Below, in pieces: positions 17,888 to 26,432 of a DNA stretch of 64,000 nt (positions are counted from its first letter, which is position 1; each line of letters opens with the position of its first letter). The stretch comes from Geomobilibacter sp964432205 (GTDB lineage: Bacteria; Desulfobacterota; Desulfuromonadia; Geobacterales; DSM-12255): positions 111,676 to 175,675 of the forward strand of contig CAYSMK010000007.1 of NCBI GenBank assembly GCA_964432205.1, read 5' to 3'. The position numbers were made by a program, and so were the translations under genes. The notes beneath the pieces were generated by a model, which was not told the DNA's origin, ran no database searches, and saw only the letters and a list, made by a program, of their open reading frames with translations.

Positions 17888-20191
17888 GTGAACACCGACA
17901 CCGAACAGCTCCGGAAACAGCTTGAATACCGCAAGCGGTTCATGGAGAAGATCAACGAGATCCATTCGGCAGTAAATCTGAACACCATCCTGCTGGAACT
18001 GAAGGACAGCATTGCCGGCCTGTTCGAGGCGGAGCGGATTACCATCTACGTTGCCGACAGCCGGCGGGGGGTACTTGTATCCCGGGTGAAGAGCGGCGAC
18101 GAGATCCAGCAGATTGCGGTACCGATCGACCAGAACAGCCTGTCCGGCTGCTGCGCAGCCATCGGCACTATCGTCAACGTCCGCGATGCCTACGACGACC
18201 ACGAGCTGACCATGCTCAACAGCAACCTCCGCTTCGACAAACGCTGGGACCAGAAGAGCGGCTTTCGCACCCGCCAGGTCCTCTGTGTCCCGATGAAGTT
18301 CAACAACGTGCTGATCGGGGTCATTCAACTTATCAACAAGAAGACCGGCGACTGCTTCACCGATGCCGATGCGGGGTATGCTGCCGAACTGGCCGCCTCG
18401 CTCTCCATCGCCATCACCAACATCCATCGCCTCAGCGCCTCGGCCAAGCTGATCAGGCAGAATACCCGCTATCACTATCTGCTGAACAAGAATCTGCTGG
18501 AGGAACAGGCTATCCAGAAGGCATCGGCCCACCCGGACGTTGCCAAGCTCGGCCTCGATCTGGTTCTCCTGCGGGAATGCGGTATTCCCCGGGAAGAGCT
18601 GGCCAAGAGCCTGAGCCTCTATTACGGTGTCGAATTCGTCCAGTTCGATCCGGAACTCCCCCGCCTCGACGAGATCCTGGAGAGGATCAGGCCGGAGCGG
18701 CTGAAAAAAGAGCGCTGGGTCCCGGCCAAGATCGAAAACGGCATCCTGCTCGTGGCCATGGAGGACCCGACCGACCTGGGAAAGCAGGACCTGATCCGCT
18801 TCGTCTATCCCGAGTATAAGAGGATCAATTTTGTCGGCGGTTTCCGTGACGATATCGAACGGTTCATCGACCACTTCTATCGGCTGGAAACAACCAGCCA
18901 GGCCGGCTCGAGCAGCATCAACGAGATCCTCAGCAAGCTGGACAGCTCGGACGAGCCTGATGTCGAGCAGGAGGTACAGAAGGTCTCGGAACAGGACAGC
19001 GCCATCGTGCAACTGGTCAACAAGATCATTTATGACGCCTATCACGCCAAGGCGTCGGACATCCACATCGAGCCGTATCCGGGCAAGAACGACGTGCTGG
19101 TGCGGATCAGGATCGACGGCCGCTGCAAGGTCTACCAGCGGATCCCGTACAAGTACAAGTATGCCCTCACCTCGCGCATCAAGATCATGTCAGGGCTGGA
19201 TATCGCCGAGCGGCGCAAGCCCCAGGACGGCAAGATCGATTTCAAGAAGTTCGGCCCCATCGACGTGGAGCTCAGGGTCGCCACCCTCCCCACCGCCGGC
19301 CAGCTGGAGGATGTGGTCATGCGGATCCTGGCCTCCGGAGAACCGCTCCCGTTCGACAAGCTGGGACTCACCGAACGGAATACCACCCTGTTCGAAGAAT
19401 CGATCAAGAAGCCGTACGGCCTGATCCTGGTGGTCGGTCCCACCGGCTCGGGCAAGACCACCACCCTGCACTCGGCCGTGGCCCGGATAAACGATCCCGA
19501 GACCAAGATCTGGACCGCCGAGGACCCGGTGGAGATCACCCAGAAGGGTCTGCGTCAGGTGCAGGTGAACGCCAGGATCGGCTTCACCTTTGCCGCGGCC
19601 CTGCGCGCCTTCCTGCGCGCCGACCCGGACGTGATCATGGTCGGGGAGATGCGGGACGAGGAGACCACGGCCATGGGGATCGAGGCGTCCCTCACCGGTC
19701 ACCTGGTCTTTTCCACCCTCCACACCAATTCGGCCCCGGAAACGGTCACGAGACTCCTGGACATGGGGATGGACCCCTTCAGCTTTTCGGACGCCATCCT
19801 CTGCATCCTGGCCCAGCGGCTCGCCCGACGGCTCTGCAGCGACTGCCGGGAGCTCTACACGCCGACGCCACAAGAGATCGAGGAGATCATCAGCGAGTAC
19901 GGCCCCGAGGAGTTCGGCCGGACCGGGATCAATGCAGCCGCCATCACCCTGGCCCGGCCGGTCGGCTGTCCGAAATGCACCGAATCCGGCTACCGCGGCC
20001 GGCTGGGGTTGCACGAGATCCTCGCCGGCACGGACGAGATGAAGAGCCTGATCAAGAAGAAAGGTGAGGTAGAGCTGATCCGCCAGCAGGCCATCAGGGA
20101 CGGCATGACCACCCTGAAGCAGGACGGGATTCTCAAGTGCTTCCAGGGAGTGACCGACATCAAAGAGGTAAGGAGAGTCTGTATAAAATAA
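17888..20191 (+). CDS. GAF-domain GspE/PilB-type assembly ATPase
   Basis: A GTG start is used, with AAGGAGAGG 9 bases upstream. The 767 residues comprise an N-terminal GAF domain (about 15-185), a GspE/MshE N-terminal domain (about 210-325) and a secretion ATPase domain (about 370-760). The ATPase has Walker A GPTGSGKT at 517-524, an Asp box (AEDPVEI), Walker B (DVIMVGEMRDEE) and the zinc tetracysteine pairs CSDC and CPKC. GspE/PilB proteins power type II secretion or type IV pilus extension. The GAF domain carries motifs of cyclic-nucleotide GAFs: F116..D121..SGFRTR then NK (150-151), F157 and D161, with Ala162 where the NKFDE Glu is expected. No other pilus or secretion genes are adjacent. 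This suggests an ATPase gated by a nucleotide signal; that is inference. Confidence 0.93.
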   Translation: MNTDTEQLRKQLEYRKRFMEKINEIHSAVNLNTILLELKDSIAGLFEAERITIYVADSRRGVLVSRVKSGDEIQQIAVPIDQNSLSGCCAAIGTIVNVRDAYDDHELTMLNSNLRFDKRWDQKSGFRTRQVLCVPMKFNNVLIGVIQLINKKTGDCFTDADAGYAAELAASLSIAITNIHRLSASAKLIRQNTRYHYLLNKNLLEEQAIQKASAHPDVAKLGLDLVLLRECGIPREELAKSLSLYYGVEFVQFDPELPRLDEILERIRPERLKKERWVPAKIENGILLVAMEDPTDLGKQDLIRFVYPEYKRINFVGGFRDDIERFIDHFYRLETTSQAGSSSINEILSKLDSSDEPDVEQEVQKVSEQDSAIVQLVNKIIYDAYHAKASDIHIEPYPGKNDVLVRIRIDGRCKVYQRIPYKYKYALTSRIKIMSGLDIAERRKPQDGKIDFKKFGPIDVELRVATLPTAGQLEDVVMRILASGEPLPFDKLGLTERNTTLFEESIKKPYGLILVVGPTGSGKTTTLHSAVARINDPETKIWTAEDPVEITQKGLRQVQVNARIGFTFAAALRAFLRADPDVIMVGEMRDEETTAMGIEASLTGHLVFSTLHTNSAPETVTRLLDMGMDPFSFSDAILCILAQRLARRLCSDCRELYTPTPQEIEEIISEYGPEEFGRTGINAAAITLARPVGCPKCTESGYRGRLGLHEILAGTDEMKSLIKKKGEVELIRQQAIRDGMTTLKQDGILKCFQGVTDIKEVRRVCIK

Positions 20192-20220
20192 GGCTCACGG
20201 TCTGAGGCCCTGGAAGAGTT

Positions 20221-20248
20221 CCCCGAGCCCCGAGCCCCGAGCCCCGAG
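20221..20248. repeat. Four perfect CCCCGAG heptamers abutting the cyclase start codon
   Basis: Four exact copies of CCCCGAG occupy 20221-20248 and end 5 bases before the ATG at 20254. They occupy the place where a ribosome-binding site should be, and none is visible. Confidence 0.9.
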
Positions 20249-20253
20249 CCGCC

Positions 20254-22224
20254 ATGCCCAAATTCACGCCATCACAGAACGTTACCATCTGGCGCACCCT
20301 GATCGGGACCGCCATCACTGCCCTGGTGGCGGGACTCATGCTCTGGCAGTTCCCCCCCCTGGAACAGCTTGAGGCAAAACTCCTGGATGCCCGCTTCAAG
20401 CTGCGGGGGGTGCAGGCCCCTCCCGACGCGGTCGCCGTTGCCGCCATCGACGAAAAGAGCCTGCAAAAACTGGGGCGCTGGCCCTGGCGGCGGCAACTGC
20501 TGGCCCGGCTGGTCGACCGGCTGGGCGATGCCGAGGCAGCGGTCATCGCCTTTGATGTGCTGCTGAGCGAGCCCGACCCGGACGACGAACTCCTGGCCGC
20601 AGCCATGGAGCGGGCCGGCACCGTCATCCTCCCGGTCGCCTTCTCCTTTACGCCGGCCGCGGCCGGCTCCGCAAACAGCGACATAACCCGGGCCGCCTAT
20701 GCCTCTGTCAGCAACCGGCACCGTTTTGCCGGGTTCGCGCCCATCACGGCACAGACCCTGCTCACACCGGCACCGCAGCTCACAGCCAGCGCCATGGCAC
20801 TGGGGCACATCACCATGCTCCCGGACCGGGACGGCACCATGCGCTGGGAGGCGCTGGTCATCGGTTATGGCGACCGGTTCTTCCCCCCCCTCGGAGTACC
20901 GGCAGCAGCCGCGTTTCTGGGCATCCCCGGCCAACGGCTGAAAGTGGACGCGACCAGGGCGGTCGAGATCGGCCGGGTCGCCATCCCCACCGATGGCTGG
21001 GGCCGCACCGTGATCAACTATTACGGCCCTGGCGGCTCCTTTCCCACCTACTCCATCTGCGACATCCTGGACGGCACGGTCGCGCCTGAGCAACTGCAGA
21101 ACAGGATCATCCTGATCGGTGCCACCGCCGCCGGTGCCTACGACCTGCGGGTCACCCCCTTCAGTGCGGCCATGCCCGGGGTGGAAAAACACGCCAGCAT
21201 CATCGCCTCGATCCTCGACCGCTCGTTCATCAGACAGCCGCCGCGCTGGCAGGAGTTGACCCTGCTGATCGTTTCCGGCCTGGTACTGACCCTGGTGCTG
21301 AACCGGCTGCGGCTCATCGGCGCGGCTGTCACCACCGGCCTCATGCTGGCAGCGCTCTTTCTCGCAAATTACCTCCTGTTCGTAAAGTACGGCATCTGGT
21401 TCAACCTGGCCTACCCGGCCAACAACCTGCTCTATGTCTTCATCGGCATCACCGCCTTCAACTATGCCGTGGAGGAACGCCGCGCCCGGAAGATCCGCGC
21501 CATGTTCTCCAGCTACGTCACCCAGAGCCTGGTGAACGAACTGATAGAAAACCCCCAGCTGGCCAGGCTCGGCGGCGAACGCCGGGAAGTCACCATCCTC
21601 TTTTCGGACATCCGGAACTTTACCGGTTTTGCCGAGCAACACAGCCCGGAAGAGGTGGTGGTGCTCCTGAACGAATACCTGGGCGCCATGACCGACGTGA
21701 TCCTGAAATGGAAAGGGACCCTGGACAAGTTCATCGGCGACGCCATCGTGGTCTTCTGGGGAGCCCCGCTTCCCGCGGACAATCATGCGGAGCTGGCGAT
21801 CCGCTGTGCCCTGGAGATGCAGGATACCTTGAATGCCCTCAGGCAACGGTGGGAAGCCGAAGGGAAACCGCCTCTGTCATCGGGCATCGGTATCAACACC
21901 GGCGAGGTGCTGGTGGGAAATATCGGGGCTGAAGGGAAGAAGATGGACTACACGGTCATCGGCGATGCGGTGAATCTCTGTTCACGGATCGAGGGACTGA
22001 CCAGACATTACCCCCACTCGCTACTGGTAACCGAGCATACGGTGGCACGGCTGCAGCAGGGGGGAGTCAGCGGGATCAATGTGACGGGGGTGGACAGGGT
22101 GATTGTCAAAGGCAAGGAGCTGCCGGTCGGCATCTTTGCCGTTGAGCCCCTCCCCGACCGGCACGCAGCGTCAAGCTTCACGGAGTGCCCGCCGGGGGAA
22201 CCGGCACGATGGCTGGAAAAATAA
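20254..22224 (+). CDS. CHASE2-domain adenylate cyclase (class III)
   Basis: The 656-residue protein has an N-terminal membrane helix (about 12-31), a periplasmic CHASE2 sensor domain (about 34-315), three membrane helices (about 328-410) and a cytoplasmic class III cyclase domain (about 440-625). Metal-binding Asp452 (FSDIRNFTGF) and Asp496 are present. Lys492 in DKFIGDAI and the Thr of MDYTVIGDAVN favour ATP over GTP, and VNLCSR supplies the transition-state Asn/Arg. It should make cAMP in response to a periplasmic signal. The start has no Shine-Dalgarno sequence: the upstream bases are CCCCGAG repeats. The gene follows the GAF-GspE gene by 62 bases and converges on the FecR gene. CHASE2 and FecR proteins may be functionally linked here (inference). 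Confidence 0.92.
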   Translation: MPKFTPSQNVTIWRTLIGTAITALVAGLMLWQFPPLEQLEAKLLDARFKLRGVQAPPDAVAVAAIDEKSLQKLGRWPWRRQLLARLVDRLGDAEAAVIAFDVLLSEPDPDDELLAAAMERAGTVILPVAFSFTPAAAGSANSDITRAAYASVSNRHRFAGFAPITAQTLLTPAPQLTASAMALGHITMLPDRDGTMRWEALVIGYGDRFFPPLGVPAAAAFLGIPGQRLKVDATRAVEIGRVAIPTDGWGRTVINYYGPGGSFPTYSICDILDGTVAPEQLQNRIILIGATAAGAYDLRVTPFSAAMPGVEKHASIIASILDRSFIRQPPRWQELTLLIVSGLVLTLVLNRLRLIGAAVTTGLMLAALFLANYLLFVKYGIWFNLAYPANNLLYVFIGITAFNYAVEERRARKIRAMFSSYVTQSLVNELIENPQLARLGGERREVTILFSDIRNFTGFAEQHSPEEVVVLLNEYLGAMTDVILKWKGTLDKFIGDAIVVFWGAPLPADNHAELAIRCALEMQDTLNALRQRWEAEGKPPLSSGIGINTGEVLVGNIGAEGKKMDYTVIGDAVNLCSRIEGLTRHYPHSLLVTEHTVARLQQGGVSGINVTGVDRVIVKGKELPVGIFAVEPLPDRHAASSFTECPPGEPARWLEK

Positions 22225-22247
22225 GGGGCACGGCGTACCGTGCCCCT
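22224..22247. terminator. Convergent hairpin terminator between cyclase and FecR genes
   Basis: A perfect 10-base stem AGGGGCACGG/CCGTGCCCCT with a CGTA loop overlaps the cyclase stop codon. On the minus strand it is followed by TTATTTTTCC, a good tail for ending FecR transcripts; the plus-strand tail is poor. A second stem (CTCCCCCC/GGGGGGAG, 22259-22277) lies alongside. Confidence 0.75.
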
Positions 22248-22294
22248 AAAATTCATTTCTCCCCCCAGCGGGGGGAGGCAGGAGGGGGGATGCA

Positions 22295-25200
22295 TCACTT
22301 CACCAGCCCGGCCGCCATGCCGCTGATCGTCCCCGTTCCCGCATTATAGCTGCCGGCCGCCAGTCCGGTCATATTGATATTCGTATGCCCTCCGACCGTC
22401 CCGCTGACCGGACCGCTCACCTTTCCCTGCCATGTGCCGCCGCTAAACGAGGACATGGTGAAATTCGCCTGGACCCCTGACGCGTTGCTGCCGGCAATCT
22501 GGTTCAGAGTGATCGTCCCTGCAGCAATGGGGTTACCGGCGTAGTTGCCACCCACGGAGCCGGTTGCCCAGACAGTGGGACGACCGCCGGTCGTTGGCGC
22601 CAGGAACTTGACCCCGGCCATGTTCACCGCAAGGGTGTCGCCGGCCACACCACCGCTGCCGCTGAGATCGGCGCTCCCGATCTCGAAGGCCGGGATGTTG
22701 AGCCGCTGGAGGGTAGCCTGGCCCGCGGCGGTTGAGGCTAGGCTGACAATCCTGGCCGCATCGAGCCAGGCGCCGCTCATCACCATCTGCCAGGTAAAGC
22801 CCACGGGATCGAAGGTCCCGACCGTCTCGCCGACGACGATCCCGGCCCTGGGAGTGGCTGAGATGTCGGCAAAGGCGAAGGTCGCGAACCCACCGTTCCT
22901 GTGGGTGACGGGATCCCAGGAGTTCCCGAATACCCCCCCCTCCAGCATGATCGTTCCCCCCGGACCCGAGATGGGAAGCTTCCAGAGGTTGTCGGTCGTA
23001 CCGCTGTAGGTGCCGCTCCGGGTGAACCGGGCGATCCCCCAGTCGCTGATTCCGGCAATGGCCCGCATCTCTAAGCTGTCCAATCCCCCCGAAGCGGGGG
23101 TGAGCAGGCCGCCCGTACTGAAATCGCCGGGGAACAGGGAGGCCAGCGGGGTAGTTGCGGTGGTGATCCCGGCGGCCTGGTTGAGAGCGGTTGCGGCGAT
23201 CGGCGACGTCGCGGCCAGCTCGGTTGGGAGGATACCGCCATGGGCGTCGACAGTAAGGCTCTGCTGGTCCACGAAGCCGTCCAGCCCCCCCAGGAGGATG
23301 CCGGCGTGGCCGGCCGGATCGATGTAGAGGCCGGAGAACCGTGTCGTCAACTGTTGAAACGGGGGTGGTACCGGGACGTTGTTGTTCGCCCCGCTCAGAT
23401 AGGCCCAGTAGGCGCCGCCGTCCCTGGTGGTCCCGGTATTGCTGATCCGGTCGTATGACGAAAGGTCGCCGATCAGGAGCTGACCGGAAGAGGTGAACGG
23501 GGCGCTCAGGACACCGGTCAGGGTGACCTCGGTAAAGCTGGACTTGGTGGTGTTCCAGAGGGAGATACCCCCCAGAAGCCCGGTCAGCTGGCTCTCCGTG
23601 GCATAAGCGGGGGGAGGGCCGTTCGTGAGGGAACGGAAGTCGGCCTGGCCGAATCCCCCGCCGATCCTTGCCAAATGGGTCAGGGGGTGCCCAGTTCCCG
23701 CCGCGGTTCCGGCAAAGGTACCGGCCGAGAAGGTGCCGGCAGCGATGCCGTCGAATGAGCTCTGGAGAAAGCCGCCGGTCCCGAGCGGAATGGTGCCCAT
23801 CCCTTCGATCTCCCCGAGCCAGACACTCTGCCCGGTCAGGGGGCTGGTCCCGGCATTGAGGAGATGGAACTTGCCACTCACTGCCCCGGTGCCGTCGGTC
23901 AGTGGCACGGAACTGTGCAGCTGCAGGGAACCGCTGTAGCTGCCGCTGACCGCGTTTGTGGCCCAGAGGGTGACCGGGTCCCCGGCCGCATGGGCGAAGA
24001 ACCGGATGCCGGATGCGTTGACCGACATGGCGGAGGTTGCGCCCGAAAGGATCAGTCCGGCTACCGGCGTCACAGGGAAGCCGAGTTGCTGGGCCAGGGT
24101 GAGGTTGGTGAGGAAGGTGCCGGTTTCCAGCCAGCTCCCGGTGGCGATGGCCCCGAAGGTTCCGGCCCCGGTGTTGGCCGTCCCGATGAGGGTACCGGTC
24201 ATTACCCGGGTCCGGCCGGCGTTCCAGTCACCCCAGACGCCGTACGAGGTACCGGTCAGCCTGCCGTCGGCGCCCCAGGCCCCGATGGAGGAGATCTCGG
24301 ACAAGTTCTCCACTGAGGGGGGGGAAGCTGCCGTAGCCCCCCATTCGGCGTCGCTCATCAGGACGAATCTGCTGCCCGGTGCCGCATAGGCACCGAACGA
24401 CTCCAGTTGCCAGATACCGAAGCTGGGGTCGCTCTTCAGAAAGGAGAACTCCCCCTTGTCCCCGCGGTCGGACATGCTGCCGAGGGTATTGAACGACGGA
24501 TCGAGAAAGCCGCCCTCGCTCTCCGGGCCGAAGCTCGAAGAGGCATTTTGGCTGGTAACCGGCACATCGACCGTGACCAGTTCGTTCTGCCACCAGGGAT
24601 TAGCCAGGGTGGCAGGGACAATACCGATGGCCGGATTGATCTCGATGCTCCGGGCACTCCCGTCGGCCGTCCAGTTACCGGTTGCCGCATCGATCAGGCC
24701 GGTCGGGGCCGCGGCCCCGCCGGAGCCGAAGTCTCCCCGGATGATCCCTGCCCGGCCGGTGGGGTCGACGTAGATGGCCGTCAATTCACCCTGTACCAGC
24801 CCGAGCGCGGGACGGTCGATCCCGGCCAGATAGCCGTAGATCCCCCCGCCGTCGGGGGTGACGCTCGTCCCGGCTGCTTTGTCGCCAGAGGTCAGGCGCT
24901 GCTGCCAGTAGTGGGGAACCGTTCCGCCGCCGGCGAACGCTGCCGAGGTTCCCCGGACCTGAAGCGGGACGGAAGTCCCTGACCATGGGGCCTGCATCAG
25001 GCCGACCTGACCGTTCACATCCCCCGGGGAGTTGATCAGGAGGAGGTTGGAGTTGGGATCGATGGTGTTCTCCCTGACGAGCAGGGTTGCCACGACAGGG
25101 AGGAGGGCGAAAGGCTGGGCGGTGCTGCCAGAGGAGGTGGTAGTGCCACTGGTGCCGGTCGTGGTGTTGGTTTCCGCGACGGGAGCGTTGGGATCGGTGA

Positions 25201-26422
25201 CGGGAGCGTTGGAAACAGGGGGAGGGACGCTGGGATCAGTGGTGAAGATGGTCTCACTGAGGCTGGGCGTAACGAGGCCGCCGGAGCTGGCCATTTGCTC
25301 TTCAATTTCCCCTTTCACCTGTTCGGTTTCGGTTATCGGTGGCGTTTCCTCCTCCTTGCCTGGACTGTTGGTGGTGCCGGTGGTCGCTAGAACTGATTTT
25401 TCCTCTGCGGTCTTCATCAGAATTTGTATGGGCGGCGCGGTCGGTGTCGTCACTGCCGGCATAGCGGTGGGAAGGTCGGCGACAGTCACCGGAGGTGCAT
25501 AGGATGGCGGCCCTGACGGCGGGGCTGCGGCTGCCGGTGCCGCGCCGGGAGTGGCGGACGGGGAATCAGTGGAGCTCTTCTGAGGGGAGGAAGCGGTGCC
25601 GGCGGCGGCAGCTCTTTCTCCGCCGGTCGGAGCGGCTTCGCCGCCCGCCTTGCCGGACGGCGCCTGATCCGGCGTGTTCCCCGCCGCCCCAGCCGGCTTC
25701 TGCGGTTCTCCAGCGGGTTTCCCGGTCGGGCCGCTCGCCTTTTCCTCTTTCTTGGCAGGGGCCGGGGTCACGTCCCGGTCGTGCAGCTGCAGTTCGGCCG
25801 GCGCAGCCGGTCGTGGGGCCTGTGGGGGGCGCCGCTCGCCGACCGTCGTTGTCGCGCCGGCCGGCACGGTCACCAACTGCTGCGGCAGGCTGGCGTTGTA
25901 GGTATAGACCTTCCCCTCCCGGACCACCACCCCGGTCACGTTCCGGTCGTGGAAGACGAAGAAGTTGGTCCCCCGCACCCCGGCAACGGCGTTGGGTGTA
26001 TGGATCTCGAACCGCTTTGCCCCCCCCTTCTCCTCCTTCGCCTTCGGCGGCACCACCGCCTGCACCTTGCCGCGGGGGAGCCTGAGGGTCCTCTTGTCCC
26101 CTTCGTCAGTGCCCAGGTACTGGCTGATGTCGATGCGGGTCCGCGGGGCGATCTTCAGGAGGTTCCCGTCCTTGAAAGCGATCTCGGCCCGGGAGTTGGA
26201 CCTGGTGCGGACGAAATCCCCCACCTGCACCGCATCGCCGGCCTTGACCGCAACAGCCGGCAACGCCCCGTCGCGCATGACGTCCACCGAGCCCTCCACC
26301 TCCCGGAACGTGCCGACCGGCACACCCGCCCAGACGCACGTGCCGCCGATGAACAGCACCATCGCACAAGAGATCGCAACCAGCGTCGACTGCACAGCAA
26401 ACTTCCGCATCATCCGTGTCAT
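22295..26422 (-). CDS. FecR-domain giant exported protein with internal duplication (1375 aa)
   Basis: GAGGG lies 7 bases before the ATG. A signal peptide (hydrophobic VLFIGG, cut near VWA-G) is followed by a FecR domain (about 55-185: GDAVQVGDFVRTRSNSRAEI, then TPNAVAGVRGTNFFV). A Pro/Ala/Lys-rich linker (about 190-330) and a long Gly/Thr/Ser beta-rich region come next. This region has two homologous halves about 470 residues apart: GGGIYGYLAG near 523 against GGAYWAYLSG near 1003, and VTLWATNAVSGSYSG near 820 against TVWATGSVGGNYAG near 1286. No lipobox was seen. FecR domains in transmembrane FecR proteins relay outer-membrane signals to sigma factors; here the domain has no membrane anchor and heads an exported protein. 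The gene lies 10 bases after the TPR-barrel gene in an operon. The C-terminal halves could be cargo-type beta-barrels; that is inference. Confidence 0.88.
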   Translation of the reverse strand: MTRMMRKFAVQSTLVAISCAMVLFIGGTCVWAGVPVGTFREVEGSVDVMRDGALPAVAVKAGDAVQVGDFVRTRSNSRAEIAFKDGNLLKIAPRTRIDISQYLGTDEGDKRTLRLPRGKVQAVVPPKAKEEKGGAKRFEIHTPNAVAGVRGTNFFVFHDRNVTGVVVREGKVYTYNASLPQQLVTVPAGATTTVGERRPPQAPRPAAPAELQLHDRDVTPAPAKKEEKASGPTGKPAGEPQKPAGAAGNTPDQAPSGKAGGEAAPTGGERAAAAGTASSPQKSSTDSPSATPGAAPAAAAPPSGPPSYAPPVTVADLPTAMPAVTTPTAPPIQILMKTAEEKSVLATTGTTNSPGKEEETPPITETEQVKGEIEEQMASSGGLVTPSLSETIFTTDPSVPPPVSNAPVTDPNAPVAETNTTTGTSGTTTSSGSTAQPFALLPVVATLLVRENTIDPNSNLLLINSPGDVNGQVGLMQAPWSGTSVPLQVRGTSAAFAGGGTVPHYWQQRLTSGDKAAGTSVTPDGGGIYGYLAGIDRPALGLVQGELTAIYVDPTGRAGIIRGDFGSGGAAAPTGLIDAATGNWTADGSARSIEINPAIGIVPATLANPWWQNELVTVDVPVTSQNASSSFGPESEGGFLDPSFNTLGSMSDRGDKGEFSFLKSDPSFGIWQLESFGAYAAPGSRFVLMSDAEWGATAASPPSVENLSEISSIGAWGADGRLTGTSYGVWGDWNAGRTRVMTGTLIGTANTGAGTFGAIATGSWLETGTFLTNLTLAQQLGFPVTPVAGLILSGATSAMSVNASGIRFFAHAAGDPVTLWATNAVSGSYSGSLQLHSSVPLTDGTGAVSGKFHLLNAGTSPLTGQSVWLGEIEGMGTIPLGTGGFLQSSFDGIAAGTFSAGTFAGTAAGTGHPLTHLARIGGGFGQADFRSLTNGPPPAYATESQLTGLLGGISLWNTTKSSFTEVTLTGVLSAPFTSSGQLLIGDLSSYDRISNTGTTRDGGAYWAYLSGANNNVPVPPPFQQLTTRFSGLYIDPAGHAGILLGGLDGFVDQQSLTVDAHGGILPTELAATSPIAATALNQAAGITTATTPLASLFPGDFSTGGLLTPASGGLDSLEMRAIAGISDWGIARFTRSGTYSGTTDNLWKLPISGPGGTIMLEGGVFGNSWDPVTHRNGGFATFAFADISATPRAGIVVGETVGTFDPVGFTWQMVMSGAWLDAARIVSLASTAAGQATLQRLNIPAFEIGSADLSGSGGVAGDTLAVNMAGVKFLAPTTGGRPTVWATGSVGGNYAGNPIAAGTITLNQIAGSNASGVQANFTMSSFSGGTWQGKVSGPVSGTVGGHTNINMTGLAAGSYNAGTGTISGMAAGLVK

Positions 26423-26432
26423 GATCGTACCC

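Noticed and set aside
20272..21846. A 524-codon minus-strand frame opposite the cyclase
   Set aside because: No domain or start signal; the plus-strand cyclase has all catalytic residues.
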